This document shows positions 34,174-42,581 of a stretch of DNA of 64,000 bases, one piece after another. Position 1 is the stretch's first letter. Each line of letters begins with the position of its first letter. The position numbers and the translations under genes are program-made. The notes below the pieces were generated by a model. The model made no database searches and was not told the DNA's origin. It saw nothing but the letters and a program-made list of their open reading frames with translations. Source of the DNA: Hyphomicrobiales bacterium (lineage in GTDB: Bacteria > Pseudomonadota > Alphaproteobacteria > Rhizobiales > Rhizobiaceae). The stretch is from NCBI GenBank assembly GCA_900469445.1, contig UBXM01000045.1, positions 1-64,000 of the forward strand. The letters are read 5' to 3'.

Positions 34174-34495
34174 TTACAGTTCAACGAGCAAGGGCGGGAG
34201 GCGGTCGGTGATCGCCGACCAGATCGTTTCGTCGAGAATGTCGTCGTAATCGTGTCTCAACATATTGCCGAGGCCGCGCATCGCTGGCCAATTATGAGAC
34301 GGGAAAAGCTCCTGCGCCGTCGTCCCCAGTTTCACGCTGGCTTCCGAGATGCGTGAAAAACATCGCTCACACGCATCTCTGGTGATAGCGCTCTCCAAAT
34401 ACGCAGCAAAATCAATTCCGCGACGTATAGTCGAGAATAGCTTGGCCGTTTTCGACTATATCTCGAAGCCGGGTTAAAGGGCGTTTAGTAGGCAA
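34174..34495 (-). pseudogene. hepT: HepT-like toxin (DUF86), broken by a frameshift
   Basis: Two frames together give a normal HepT. The N-terminal part starts at a TTG at 34495, inside the end of mntA, and reads RPLTRLRDIVENGQAILDY before a TGA. The rest continues in the next frame (GIDFAAYLESAITRDACERC, RISEASVKLG, RGLGNMLRHDYDDI) to 34174. The shift lies near 34415-34428. HepT is an HEPN RNase with an R-x-H-x-Y type active site, and that C-terminal motif is preserved (RHDY). Without a frame correction no complete toxin can be made. Confidence 0.8.
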
Positions 34496-34796
34496 CGGCT
34501 CTGTCCCGTTCGACGCGTTTTCGGAAGCTTTCCCTGCGCATGGGTTCCGGGACGATATCCACACTGCTGGCACCGGTAATATTGCCAATCAATGCACGGA
34601 GATCCTCGACCGTTGTGATGTAGTCCCAGCCAGACTGGATGACTGGATCGGAAAACCTCACCAACACATCTAGGTCTGACTCTTCAGTCGCTTCGCCACG
34701 CGCCACGGAGCCGAAGATAGACATGTGCTCCGCACCTGCGGCGCGCAGCTCCGTCTCATGCTCTCTCAGCTTGGCGATGACCTGATCCTTGTCCAT
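34485..34796 (-). CDS. mntA: MntA-type nucleotidyltransferase antitoxin
   Basis: This 103-residue minimal nucleotidyltransferase has the GSVARGEATEESDLDVLV active-site motif (GS followed by DxD). In MntA-HepT modules this protein silences HepT by adding AMP groups to a tyrosine near its active site. The reading frame and catalytic residues are intact although the adjacent hepT is frameshifted, so it may now be an orphan. Its 3' end overlaps the original hepT start by about 11 bases. Confidence 0.87.
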   Translation of the reverse strand: MDKDQVIAKLREHETELRAAGAEHMSIFGSVARGEATEESDLDVLVRFSDPVIQSGWDYITTVEDLRALIGNITGASSVDIVPEPMRRESFRKRVERDRAVAY

Positions 34797-34880
34797 GTAG
34801 ACTATATAGGCAGGAACAGTGTTACAGTCGAATGAAACCCACTATGGCAACCTATGGTTTTGTCGCCTGTGGCCTGCAGG

Positions 34881-35156
34881 TCACTCCCCGTCGAGCGGCT
34901 CGACGCCCTGTACCTTGCCGGCACGGTCGAGGCGGATTTTTTCGATCCGGTTCTCCGCCGCATTGAGCAGCTTCTCGCAATGTTTCTTCAGCGCCTCGCC
35001 GCGTTCGTAGATGGCGATAGACTCGTCGAGCGCCACGTCGCCGCGTTCCAGCCTTGCGACGATGCTCTCCAGCTCGGCAACTGCCTTTTCGAAGGAATAG
35101 CCGCTTACATCGCCGACGGACTGCTGCGTGTCGGTGGTCTCGGTCATGTCCTTCAT
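34881..35156 (-). CDS. xseB: Exodeoxyribonuclease VII small subunit
   Basis: This 91-residue protein has the XseB pattern SFEKAVAELESIVARLERGD followed by LDESIAIYERGEALKKHCE, forming a helical hairpin that coats the XseA subunit. The complex degrades single-stranded DNA. The ATG overlaps the stop of the HDAC-like gene (ATGA), matching the usual rhizobial order. The basic and acidic tails extend the core by about ten residues on each side. Confidence 0.94.
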   Translation of the reverse strand: MKDMTETTDTQQSVGDVSGYSFEKAVAELESIVARLERGDVALDESIAIYERGEALKKHCEKLLNAAENRIEKIRLDRAGKVQGVEPLDGE

Positions 35157-36085
35157 CCTCTCATCAGTCTCACGATATGCATGCCGGCGGATTCTGCCAG
35201 CCCTTCCAGATCATAACCACCCTCGAGCAGGCTGACGACCCGGTTGTTGGCGTATTTCCCAGCAATTTCCATCAGCCGCCCGGTCGCCCAGTCGAAATCG
35301 TCGCCGACAAGATTGATCTGCGCCAGCGGATCGCGGTGATGGGCATCGAAGCCTGCCGAGATGATGACGAAATCCGGCCGGAAGTCATGCAGTCTTGGCA
35401 AGACCCGGTCCTTGAAGGCATCGCGGAAATGATCGCTGCCGTCATTGGGGGAAAGCGGCGCGTTGACCACGGTGTTCTTCGCACCCGTCTCGTTTTTCGC
35501 CCCGGTGCCGGGATAAAGCGGCATCTGGTGGGTGGAGCAGAATAGAACCGACGGATCGTCCCAGAAAATATCTTGGGTGCCGTTGCCGTGATGCACGTCC
35601 CAGTCGACGATCGCGACCCGCTCGACCCCATAGGTCTGCTGGACATGGCGCGCGGCGATCGCCGCGTTGTTGAACAGGCAGAACCCCATCGCCTTGGTCT
35701 TTTCCGCATGATGGCCGGGGGGCCGGGCGGCGACGAAGGCATTGTCCACCTTGCCGGTCATCACGTCGTCGACGGCAGCCATCGCGCCGCCGATGCCGGT
35801 GAGCGCCGCCTGCAGGCTCTTGGGCCCGACATAGGTATCCGCCTCGACCTGATGGATCGTGTCCTCTTCGGGTATCTCGCGCATCACCGCACGAAGATGT
35901 TCTTCCGGATGCGCCAGAAGAACCGCGTCCTCATTTGCCTGGGGGGCCTCTTTGCGGGCAAGCTCGGCGAAATTCGGATGCTGAAGCGCAATCGCCAGCG
36001 AACGAAGCCGGTCCGGTCTTTCGGGATGTCCTTCTGGGACGGGGTGTTCGAGAAAGATCTGGTGTTCGTAGAGGCGGGTGGTCAT
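35153..36085 (-). CDS. Histone deacetylase family protein (acetoin-utilisation/acetylpolyamine amidohydrolase type)
   Basis: This 310-residue zinc hydrolase has all family blocks: ARPPGHHAEKTKAMGFCLFN, VDWDVHHGNGTQDIF with the zinc ligands, ISAGFDAHHRDPL and LEGGYDL. Bacterial members deacetylate small amines or proteins. ATG 36085 begins MTTRLYEHQIFLEH, the usual N-terminus; the eight upstream codons are excluded. It heads an operon with xseB. Confidence 0.92.
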   Translation of the reverse strand: MTTRLYEHQIFLEHPVPEGHPERPDRLRSLAIALQHPNFAELARKEAPQANEDAVLLAHPEEHLRAVMREIPEEDTIHQVEADTYVGPKSLQAALTGIGGAMAAVDDVMTGKVDNAFVAARPPGHHAEKTKAMGFCLFNNAAIAARHVQQTYGVERVAIVDWDVHHGNGTQDIFWDDPSVLFCSTHQMPLYPGTGAKNETGAKNTVVNAPLSPNDGSDHFRDAFKDRVLPRLHDFRPDFVIISAGFDAHHRDPLAQINLVGDDFDWATGRLMEIAGKYANNRVVSLLEGGYDLEGLAESAGMHIVRLMRG

Positions 36086-36237
36086 GCGGCTACCCCGGCG
36101 TTCGGCCACTCCGGCGGCCTGTCAATATCTCGTTCACGACATGGCGCATCCAGTAGACTTTTTCAAGCGCGAGCCCTTGCTCTTGCGCGTTTGGCCGGAA
36201 AGAATAACGGCGGATAAACAGCAGTTCAGAGGCCGGT

Positions 36238-36633
36238 GTGGTCAAGGATAAGATCAAGGCGTCGGATTTTCGCGTCACCTTCCGCGATGTCGACATGAAC
36301 GGACAGATGTTCCGCTCGGTTTATATCGATCGCGCGGAGGAAGCGGTCGCCGATTTCTGGCGACGCCGCAAAGCCGTGTCCGATGATCCCGCCTTCGTGA
36401 CCGGCAAGGTTTCGGCGACATTCCATGCGCCGCTGCAGATCGGCGACGTGGTGCATACCCATGTCGGCGTCAGCAAGATCGGCGGCAAGTCCGCAGGGTT
36501 CCTCGTCAGGATGACGCGCGGTGATGAGGCGGTCGCCGAAGTGGAGGTCGTCTGGGTCGCGATCGATCAGGCCCATGCGTCAGTCGCGCTTCCGGAGGAA
36601 TTGCGCGACTGGCTTTATTCGTTTCTCGACTAA
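36238..36633 (+). CDS. 4HBT-family acyl-CoA thioesterase
   Basis: This 131-residue hotdog-fold protein has the 4-hydroxybenzoyl-CoA thioesterase pattern with the catalytic-loop aspartate in FRDVDMNGQMFRSVYID, followed by VSATFHAPLQIGDVVHTHVG. The usual loop reads DxxGH; here it is DMNGQ, so the His position is Gln. The GTG at 36238 is the start given; there is only a weak AGAGG box before it. The substrate is probably a short or branched acyl-CoA. It is divergent from the HDAC-like gene. Confidence 0.82.
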   Translation: MVKDKIKASDFRVTFRDVDMNGQMFRSVYIDRAEEAVADFWRRRKAVSDDPAFVTGKVSATFHAPLQIGDVVHTHVGVSKIGGKSAGFLVRMTRGDEAVAEVEVVWVAIDQAHASVALPEELRDWLYSFLD

Positions 36634-36636
36634 GCC

Positions 36637-37200
36637 TCAGGCTCTTTGCGGCAGCAGCGGATAACCGACCATGACGGCACGTCCGGCAAGGGCTGCGATC
36701 AGCGCCTTCAGCACGTCGCCCGGAATGAAGGCGAGCGAGCCCATGAATGCCTTGGAAAAGCCGAGGCCGGTGACCAGCGCCAGATAGCTGATACCGCAGA
36801 GATAAAGAACGATGACGCCACCGAAGAGAGCCGCGACGAAGAAGTTGACGGTCTGTACGAAGCCGGCCTGGCTGCGGCTGACGAGCAACTGCGACAGGTA
36901 GCCGGTCGTCAGCGCCGCCAGAACCCAGCCGATCAGATAGCCGGTGGTCGGCGCCATGAAGACGGCAAGACCGCCGCGCCCGCCGGACAGCACCGGAAGC
37001 CCGATGGCCGCGAGAACCAGCACCAGCAGGACCGAAATCGTGCCGCGCTTGGCGCCGAGCACGACACCGGCCAGCATCACGCCGAGAGACTGGGCGGTGA
37101 TCGGAACCGGAATGAAGCCCAGCATGATCGGCGGAACCAGACCGAGGGCGACGATGATGGCGGCAAAGAGCGCCGAAAGAACGAGGTCGCGGGTAGCCAT
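36637..37200 (-). CDS. bioY: Biotin ECF transporter S component
   Basis: This 187-residue membrane protein with about six helices has BioY blocks (GFIPVPITAQSLGVMLAGVVLG, PTTGYLIGWVLAA, FIPGDVLKALIAA). It binds biotin at the outer face of the membrane and forms the importer with the T and A components encoded just upstream. It lies 32 bases after bioN and converges with the thioesterase gene three bases away. Confidence 0.94.
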   Translation of the reverse strand: MATRDLVLSALFAAIIVALGLVPPIMLGFIPVPITAQSLGVMLAGVVLGAKRGTISVLLVLVLAAIGLPVLSGGRGGLAVFMAPTTGYLIGWVLAALTTGYLSQLLVSRSQAGFVQTVNFFVAALFGGVIVLYLCGISYLALVTGLGFSKAFMGSLAFIPGDVLKALIAALAGRAVMVGYPLLPQRA

Positions 37201-37232
37201 TGTGTCTGTATCCTTGATGCTGAGCCTTCAAG

Positions 37233-37838
37233 TCACTTCTGACTGCGGATGCCGCGGGCGTCAATGGCCGCGGCAATCTCGTCGGCGCTGCGAAGCGTCG
37301 TGATGATGAGGGGGACGATGATGGAAAGCGGACGGGGTTTCAGTCCGCGGGCGTAATGCGCATCGCGGATCACCTCGTAGCGGCTGAGGATTTCCGGAAT
37401 AAAACGGATGACGAGGCCGATCGAAAGGCCGACATCCGATGCCTTCAACAAACCAAGGCGCTCGAGCGGCATTGCCGCCCTGGTAATCACGTCGATGAAA
37501 TCCCCGGTCGTGGTTGTCGCGGTGACGAGGCTGGCAAACAGCGCCAGGGCAGCCAGCCGGAAAAGCGCGACAAGACCTTCGGTGACGCCGCTGAAAACCC
37601 CGGTGAACAGTGCGACGACGACAACGATCAACACGAACGGGCGCATCCGTCGCCAGATTTCTGCAGCGCTTATTCGCAGCAACGCATGACTGGCAAGACC
37701 GACAAGCGCCGCTATGGCGAGCACTGCAGGATGATTGATCGTGAACAGCGCCAGGCTGATCACCGCCAGCGAAGCGAGCTTCAACCCCGCCGGCATGCGG
37801 TGAAGTCTGCTGTCACCATCGATATGCAGCGAGCGCAT
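37233..37838 (-). CDS. bioN: Biotin ECF transporter T component
   Basis: This 201-residue EcfT-type membrane protein couples the ATPase to BioY. The coupling-helix motif near the C-terminus reads RDAHYARGLKPRP, containing the ARG signature. The N-terminal helices (LKLASLAVISLALFT) fit the family. Its start codon shares one base with the bioM stop (TAATG), indicating tight coupling. Confidence 0.92.
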   Translation of the reverse strand: MRSLHIDGDSRLHRMPAGLKLASLAVISLALFTINHPAVLAIAALVGLASHALLRISAAEIWRRMRPFVLIVVVVALFTGVFSGVTEGLVALFRLAALALFASLVTATTTTGDFIDVITRAAMPLERLGLLKASDVGLSIGLVIRFIPEILSRYEVIRDAHYARGLKPRPLSIIVPLIITTLRSADEIAAAIDARGIRSQK

Positions 37839-38524
37839 TACCCGTGTACTCCATGCATCGCCCGATATTCGCCGATGACGGCGGCGGGTTCCCCATCGGC
37901 GGCAATCCGGCCGTCATGAACCAGCAGGACCCGGTCCAGACCGGCCACGAGATCGAGATCGTGGCTGATGACGATGACATCCTCCGGCAATGTCCGGATG
38001 GTATTTTCCACGAGGTTGCGGTTTTTGATGTCGAGCTGATTGGTCGGCTCGTCCATCACCAGGATTTTCGGCGCGGTGACAAGCACGGAGGCGAGCGCCG
38101 CCAGCTGCAATTCTCCGCCGGAAAGTTCGTGCGCGCGCCTGTCGCCCAGATGCCGGATGCCGAAACGATCCAGCACGGCATCGACTGCCGCCGCCACGAC
38201 ATCCTTCGAAAGCTTCCGTGATTTGAGACCCAGCGCGATATCCTCGCGCAGCAGCGGCAGGATGATCTGGTTCTGCGGGTTCTGGAAGATGAAGCCGCTC
38301 TGCCCGCGGGCCTCGTCTTCCTGCGCGACCGTATCGAAACCATTGACCGTGACCCGACCGGAGGACGGCTTGACGAGCCCGTTGATCATCCGCGCAAGCG
38401 TCGTCTTGCCGGATCCGTTCAGTCCGATAATGCCGATCCGCCGTCCGCTCAAATTCAGGTCGAGCGGATGAATGACCGTGCGGCCTTCGAAACGAACCTC
38501 GACCTTTTCAAAGTGAATATCCAA
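37838..38524 (-). CDS. bioM: Biotin ECF transporter ATPase
   Basis: This 228-residue ABC ATPase has Walker A GLNGSGKTTL, a Q-loop region, the signature HELSGGELQLAAL, Walker B ILVMDEPTNQLD and an H-loop (VISHDLDL). It powers biotin uptake together with BioN and BioY encoded downstream. On the coding strand the leader contains TTTATAGACG at about 38549-38558, which offers a -10 box and a partial match to the BioR operator TTATMKATAA. Confidence 0.93.
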   Translation of the reverse strand: MDIHFEKVEVRFEGRTVIHPLDLNLSGRRIGIIGLNGSGKTTLARMINGLVKPSSGRVTVNGFDTVAQEDEARGQSGFIFQNPQNQIILPLLREDIALGLKSRKLSKDVVAAAVDAVLDRFGIRHLGDRRAHELSGGELQLAALASVLVTAPKILVMDEPTNQLDIKNRNLVENTIRTLPEDVIVISHDLDLVAGLDRVLLVHDGRIAADGEPAAVIGEYRAMHGVHG

Positions 38525-38634
38525 ACCAGATCCTCAAAATGCCTTCGCGTCTATAAACCGGCCTTGGCGACAAAGGAATTCGGAACAAAAAAAGAACATT
38601 GCAAAGGTTGTGGCGAGGACCTAGTCTCTCGTGC

Positions 38635-39831
38635 ATGGCTATCTTGATTCCGAACGAGCAGGCGCGAAGAATCTTCCTGGAGCGGCAACAGCTTTCCGCT
38701 CCGCCCGGCCGCGCGCTGCCCAAGGCTGGTCTGCTGCAACTCATCGACGATCTCGGCTTCGTCCAGGTGGACAGTATCGCCACAGTCGAGCGCGCCCATC
38801 ACATGATCCTGTTTTCCCGTAACCAGACCTACAGGCGCGAGCATCTGACGGCGCTCCTGGAAAAGGACGGCGAGCTTTTCGAGCACTGGACCCATGACGC
38901 CTCGATTATCCCGGCGCGGCTGTTTCGTTACTGGAAACACCGTTTTCGCCGCCGCGGCCCGATCCTTGCCGAACGCTGGCGCAAGTGGCAGGGCGAGGGC
39001 TTCGATAGCACCTTCGAGGAAATACTCCGGCACATAACGGAAAACGGCGCGATCATGTCCCGCGACATGAAGGTGGAAGACCACAAATCCGGCGGCTGGT
39101 GGAACTGGCACCCCAACAAGAGCGCGCTCGAATATCACTGGCACACCGGCAAGCTGGCAATTTCCGGCCGGGTGAATTTCCAGAAGATCTACGACCTGAC
39201 CGAACGGGTCATCGCCTCCCATCACCATGAGCCGGAGGTGGAACATGACGCATTCGTCGACTGGGCCTGCCGCGGCGCGCTGAAGCGCCTGGGTTTTGCC
39301 ACCTCCGGCGAGATCGCCGCCTTCTGGGATATCGTCACGCCGAACGAGGCGCGAGACTGGGTGGTGGCGCATCGAAACGAGCTGGTAGAAGTGCTGATCG
39401 GCACTGCCGACGGCAGCAAGCCGCGCGCATCCTTCGCACTGCCGGGCTTTCCCGAAAACCTCGGAGCCATCCCCGAGCCACCGGCCCGCATCCGTATCCT
39501 GAGCCCGTTCGATCCGCTCTTACGCAACCGCGACCGGGCCGAGCGCCTGTTCAACTTCTTCTATCGTATCGAGGTTTTTGTGCCCGAGCCGAAACGGCAA
39601 TACGGTTATTACGTCTTCCCGCTTTTGGAAGGCGACCGGATGATCGGCCGCATCGACATGAAGGCCGACCGCAAGACAGGCGTGCTCGCCGTCAAGCGCC
39701 TCTGGCTGGAAAAGGGCGTGCGGCCATCTGCCGGCAGGCTGGAAAGGCTCGATGCGGAATTGCAGCGGGTGGCAAGGTTTGCGGGGGTTGAAAGGGTCGG
39801 CTATCAGGAGGGATGGCGAGGAGAGTTTTAA
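38635..39831 (+). CDS. YcaQ-like winged-helix DNA glycosylase family protein
   Basis: This 398-residue protein belongs to the HTH_42/YcaQ family, some members of which unhook DNA interstrand crosslinks (AlkX/YcaQ). Family blocks are LGFVQVDSIATVERAHHMILFSR (first part), LFEHWTHDASIIP, RRRGPILAERWRKW, LSPFDPLLRNRDRAERLFNF and QYGYYVFPLLEGDRMIGR. ATG 38635 starts MAILIPNEQARRIFL; the twelve upstream codons are not family sequence. It is divergent from bioM. Confidence 0.86.
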   Translation: MAILIPNEQARRIFLERQQLSAPPGRALPKAGLLQLIDDLGFVQVDSIATVERAHHMILFSRNQTYRREHLTALLEKDGELFEHWTHDASIIPARLFRYWKHRFRRRGPILAERWRKWQGEGFDSTFEEILRHITENGAIMSRDMKVEDHKSGGWWNWHPNKSALEYHWHTGKLAISGRVNFQKIYDLTERVIASHHHEPEVEHDAFVDWACRGALKRLGFATSGEIAAFWDIVTPNEARDWVVAHRNELVEVLIGTADGSKPRASFALPGFPENLGAIPEPPARIRILSPFDPLLRNRDRAERLFNFFYRIEVFVPEPKRQYGYYVFPLLEGDRMIGRIDMKADRKTGVLAVKRLWLEKGVRPSAGRLERLDAELQRVARFAGVERVGYQEGWRGEF

Positions 39832-39841
39832 CTTGCTTTCG

Positions 39842-40297
39842 TCAGTTATTTCGCAACTGCCGCACTTGACGCTCGAGCTCTCCGACCCGTTCGGAAAGCT
39901 CGTCCAGAGCTAACTTATTGTTGTGGCTGTCCTGCAGCGCATTCAGGATTGTGTTATGTTGAAGCACCATTTCCGATGCGAGATTGCGAATTGCCGTCTC
40001 GTTTCGCAAACCGGTATTCTCGATATCGTCCAACCGTATGAAAATAGCATCTAGGCGCGCTGTTAAATCTGATTTGAACTCTGACAGTTCCGACCTGATT
40101 TCCATTTGTCCGGTTCGGAGACTGATCATCTCCTGGCGCAGATCATGAAAATGACGGCCAATCTTATTGAACTCGGCGTCGTAGCGGCCAATGTTATCCG
40201 TCATCCGACCAACCTGGTTGATCATCGGGCGCATCAGGTCCATCAAAGCCGAGATCTGGTTCATCGTCTGCCGATAGGCATTATCGTGATCAGGCAT
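39842..40297 (-). CDS. Hypothetical coiled-coil protein
   Basis: I do not recognise this 151-residue protein. It is almost wholly predicted alpha-helical with heptad patterning (ELSEFKSDLTARLDAIFIRL and ELSERVGELERQVRQLRNN) and has no membrane segment. Its G+C content is lower than that of its neighbours. The start at ATG 40297 (MPDHDNAYRQ) is preferred; a GTG at 40339 preceded by weak signals would add 14 residues. It sits alone between the YcaQ-like gene and glgB. Confidence 0.68.
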   Translation of the reverse strand: MPDHDNAYRQTMNQISALMDLMRPMINQVGRMTDNIGRYDAEFNKIGRHFHDLRQEMISLRTGQMEIRSELSEFKSDLTARLDAIFIRLDDIENTGLRNETAIRNLASEMVLQHNTILNALQDSHNNKLALDELSERVGELERQVRQLRNN

Positions 40298-40373
40298 GGC
40301 AGCGTTCCGCTTCAGTTGACCTGATGATAATCCCTCCACGTTTGCTTCACAATCCGAGCAAAACCGGGGGTAA

Positions 40374-42581
40374 TCACCGCCGCCATCTCAAAAACGCCGT
40401 CGAAAGCGGCGGCAGGTCGAGCGCGATCGAGAACGGCTTGCCGTGTTCGGGCGAGCGTTGTGCCCAGGCATCCAGCTGGCCGAAATTGGCTCCGCCATAG
40501 ATCGCCGCATCGGTATTCAGCACCACTTCCCAGCGGCCTTCATCGGGCACACCCACCCTGTAGCCGTATCGCGGCACGGGCGTCATGTTCGACATGACCA
40601 GCATATGCGACGATCGATCTTGCGATGAGCGCAGCATGCCGTAAACAGAGTTCTCCGCATCATCGGCCACGGCCCATTGGAACCCTTCGGGGTGAAGGTC
40701 GCTGAATTGCAGTGACGGTTCTTCGGAATAGAGTTGGTTGAGGTCGCGGATCAGGAACTGGATGCCCGCATGTTCAGGCCGGTCCAGCAAATCCCAGACG
40801 ACCGAGCCGTCATGGTTCCACTCGCTTTCCTGGCCGATCTCGCAACCCATGAACAGCAGCTTCTTGCCGGGATGGCCCCACATGAAGCCGTAATAGGCGC
40901 GCAGATTGGCAAGCTTCTGCCACGCGTCTCCCGGCATCTTGCCGAAAAGCGAACCCTTGCCATGCACCACTTCGTCATGGCTGATCGGCAGCATGAAACG
41001 TTCGGAATAGGCATAGATCATCCCGAAGGTCATGCCGCCATGCTGATATTTGCGGTAAACCGGGTCGTCGGAAATGTAATGCAGCGTGTCATGCATCCAT
41101 CCCATGTTCCATTTGAAGTCGAAGCCCAGCCCGCCGTCTTCCGGCTTTTTCGTCACGCCCGGCCATGCAGTGGATTCCTCGGCCACGGTGAAGGCATGCG
41201 GGCAGCGGTCATGGATGATGCTGTTCAGATGCTTGAAGAACTCGACGGATTCGAGGTTCTCCCGCCCGCCATACTGGTTGGGGATCCATTCGCCGTCATT
41301 GCGGCTGTAGTCGCGATAAAGCATCGAGGCGACCGCATCGACGCGCAGCGCGTCGATATGGAAATGTTCGAGCCATTCGAGCGCAGAGGCGATCAGGAAA
41401 CCTTTCACCTCGTTGCGGCCGAGATTGTAGATCAACGTGTTCCAGTCCTTGTGGAACCCTTCGCGCGGATCGGCATGTTCATAAAGCGCCGTGCCGTCGA
41501 AACGCGCCAGCCCCCAGACATCCGTCGGAAAATGCGCTGGCACCCAGTCGAGAATGACGCCGATCCCGGCCTGGTGGCAGCGGTCGACGAAATAGGCAAA
41601 GTCCTCCGGCGTGCCGTAGCGCCCGGTCGGCGCAAACAGGCCGAGCGGCTGGTAACCCCATGAACCGCCGAACGGATGCTCCATGATCGGCAGCATTTCG
41701 ATATGGGTGAAGCCGAGCGACTTCACGTAAGGCACAAGCCTCTGGCTGAGCTCCACCCAGTCGAGCGACCGGTTGCCCTCTTCGGAAATCCTCACCCACG
41801 AACCGAGATGCACTTCATAAACCGACATCGCGCCGTCACGGTTACGGTCCTTTGCCTGACCCTCCATCCAGTCGCCATCGTTCCAGCGAAACGGTTTTGA
41901 CGAGGCGATGATCGAGGCGGTCGAGGGGGCCGCCTCCGAGGACCGCGCCACCGGGTCGGCACGCTGCGGCAGAAGATTGCCATGCGCATCGAGAAGCTCG
42001 AACTTGTAGCGTTCGCCATGGGTGAGGCGGGGAATGAAAAGCTCCCAAATCCCGGCCTGTGGCCGCAGCCGCATCGGGTTGCGCCGTCCATCCCAGGCAT
42101 TGAAATCGCCGACCACCGAAACCCGCCGCGCATTCGGCGCCCAGACGGAAAACCGCACGCCCGAAATACCGTCCACCTCCATCGGGATCGCCCCGAGCGT
42201 ACGGCCGAGTTCGTAATGCGTGCCCTGGCTGATCAGATGCAGATCGAGCTCGCCGAGCAGCGGCGGAAAGGAATACGGGTCTTCCGTCTCCTGCACCGCA
42301 TCCGGCCACTCGATCCTCAGCCGATAGGGGGCAGGGCTGCCGACAAGGCCGGCAAAAATGCCGGCTTCATGGATCGGCTCTAGTTCCGCCATCACCCGCC
42401 CGGTCTCGCTTTCGATCACCGAGACCGACAAAGCGCCGGGCAAGAGCGCTCTAACCACCGTCAGCTCTCCATACTGGTGCTGTCCGAGAATGGAGAAGGG
42501 GTCGCCATGCCGTCCTTCGGCCAAGGCCTGCAGGCCTTCCTGCACCATGCCGGTCATCAGGTCTGCGCGTTCATATCTCAT
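40374..42581 (-). CDS. glgB: 1,4-alpha-glucan branching enzyme
   Basis: This 735-residue GH13 enzyme makes alpha-1,6 branches in glycogen-like glucan. It has an N-terminal CBM48 module (GVRFSVWAPNARRVSVVGDFN) and the catalytic core with nucleophile D415 (ALRVDAVASMLY). The acid/base is in FTVAEESTAWPG and the third Asp in MLPISHDEVVHGKGSL. Its ATG overlaps the stop of the treS-maltokinase gene (ATGA). It is the last gene of the GlgE-pathway operon. Confidence 0.97.
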   Translation of the reverse strand: MRYERADLMTGMVQEGLQALAEGRHGDPFSILGQHQYGELTVVRALLPGALSVSVIESETGRVMAELEPIHEAGIFAGLVGSPAPYRLRIEWPDAVQETEDPYSFPPLLGELDLHLISQGTHYELGRTLGAIPMEVDGISGVRFSVWAPNARRVSVVGDFNAWDGRRNPMRLRPQAGIWELFIPRLTHGERYKFELLDAHGNLLPQRADPVARSSEAAPSTASIIASSKPFRWNDGDWMEGQAKDRNRDGAMSVYEVHLGSWVRISEEGNRSLDWVELSQRLVPYVKSLGFTHIEMLPIMEHPFGGSWGYQPLGLFAPTGRYGTPEDFAYFVDRCHQAGIGVILDWVPAHFPTDVWGLARFDGTALYEHADPREGFHKDWNTLIYNLGRNEVKGFLIASALEWLEHFHIDALRVDAVASMLYRDYSRNDGEWIPNQYGGRENLESVEFFKHLNSIIHDRCPHAFTVAEESTAWPGVTKKPEDGGLGFDFKWNMGWMHDTLHYISDDPVYRKYQHGGMTFGMIYAYSERFMLPISHDEVVHGKGSLFGKMPGDAWQKLANLRAYYGFMWGHPGKKLLFMGCEIGQESEWNHDGSVVWDLLDRPEHAGIQFLIRDLNQLYSEEPSLQFSDLHPEGFQWAVADDAENSVYGMLRSSQDRSSHMLVMSNMTPVPRYGYRVGVPDEGRWEVVLNTDAAIYGGANFGQLDAWAQRSPEHGKPFSIALDLPPLSTAFLRWRR

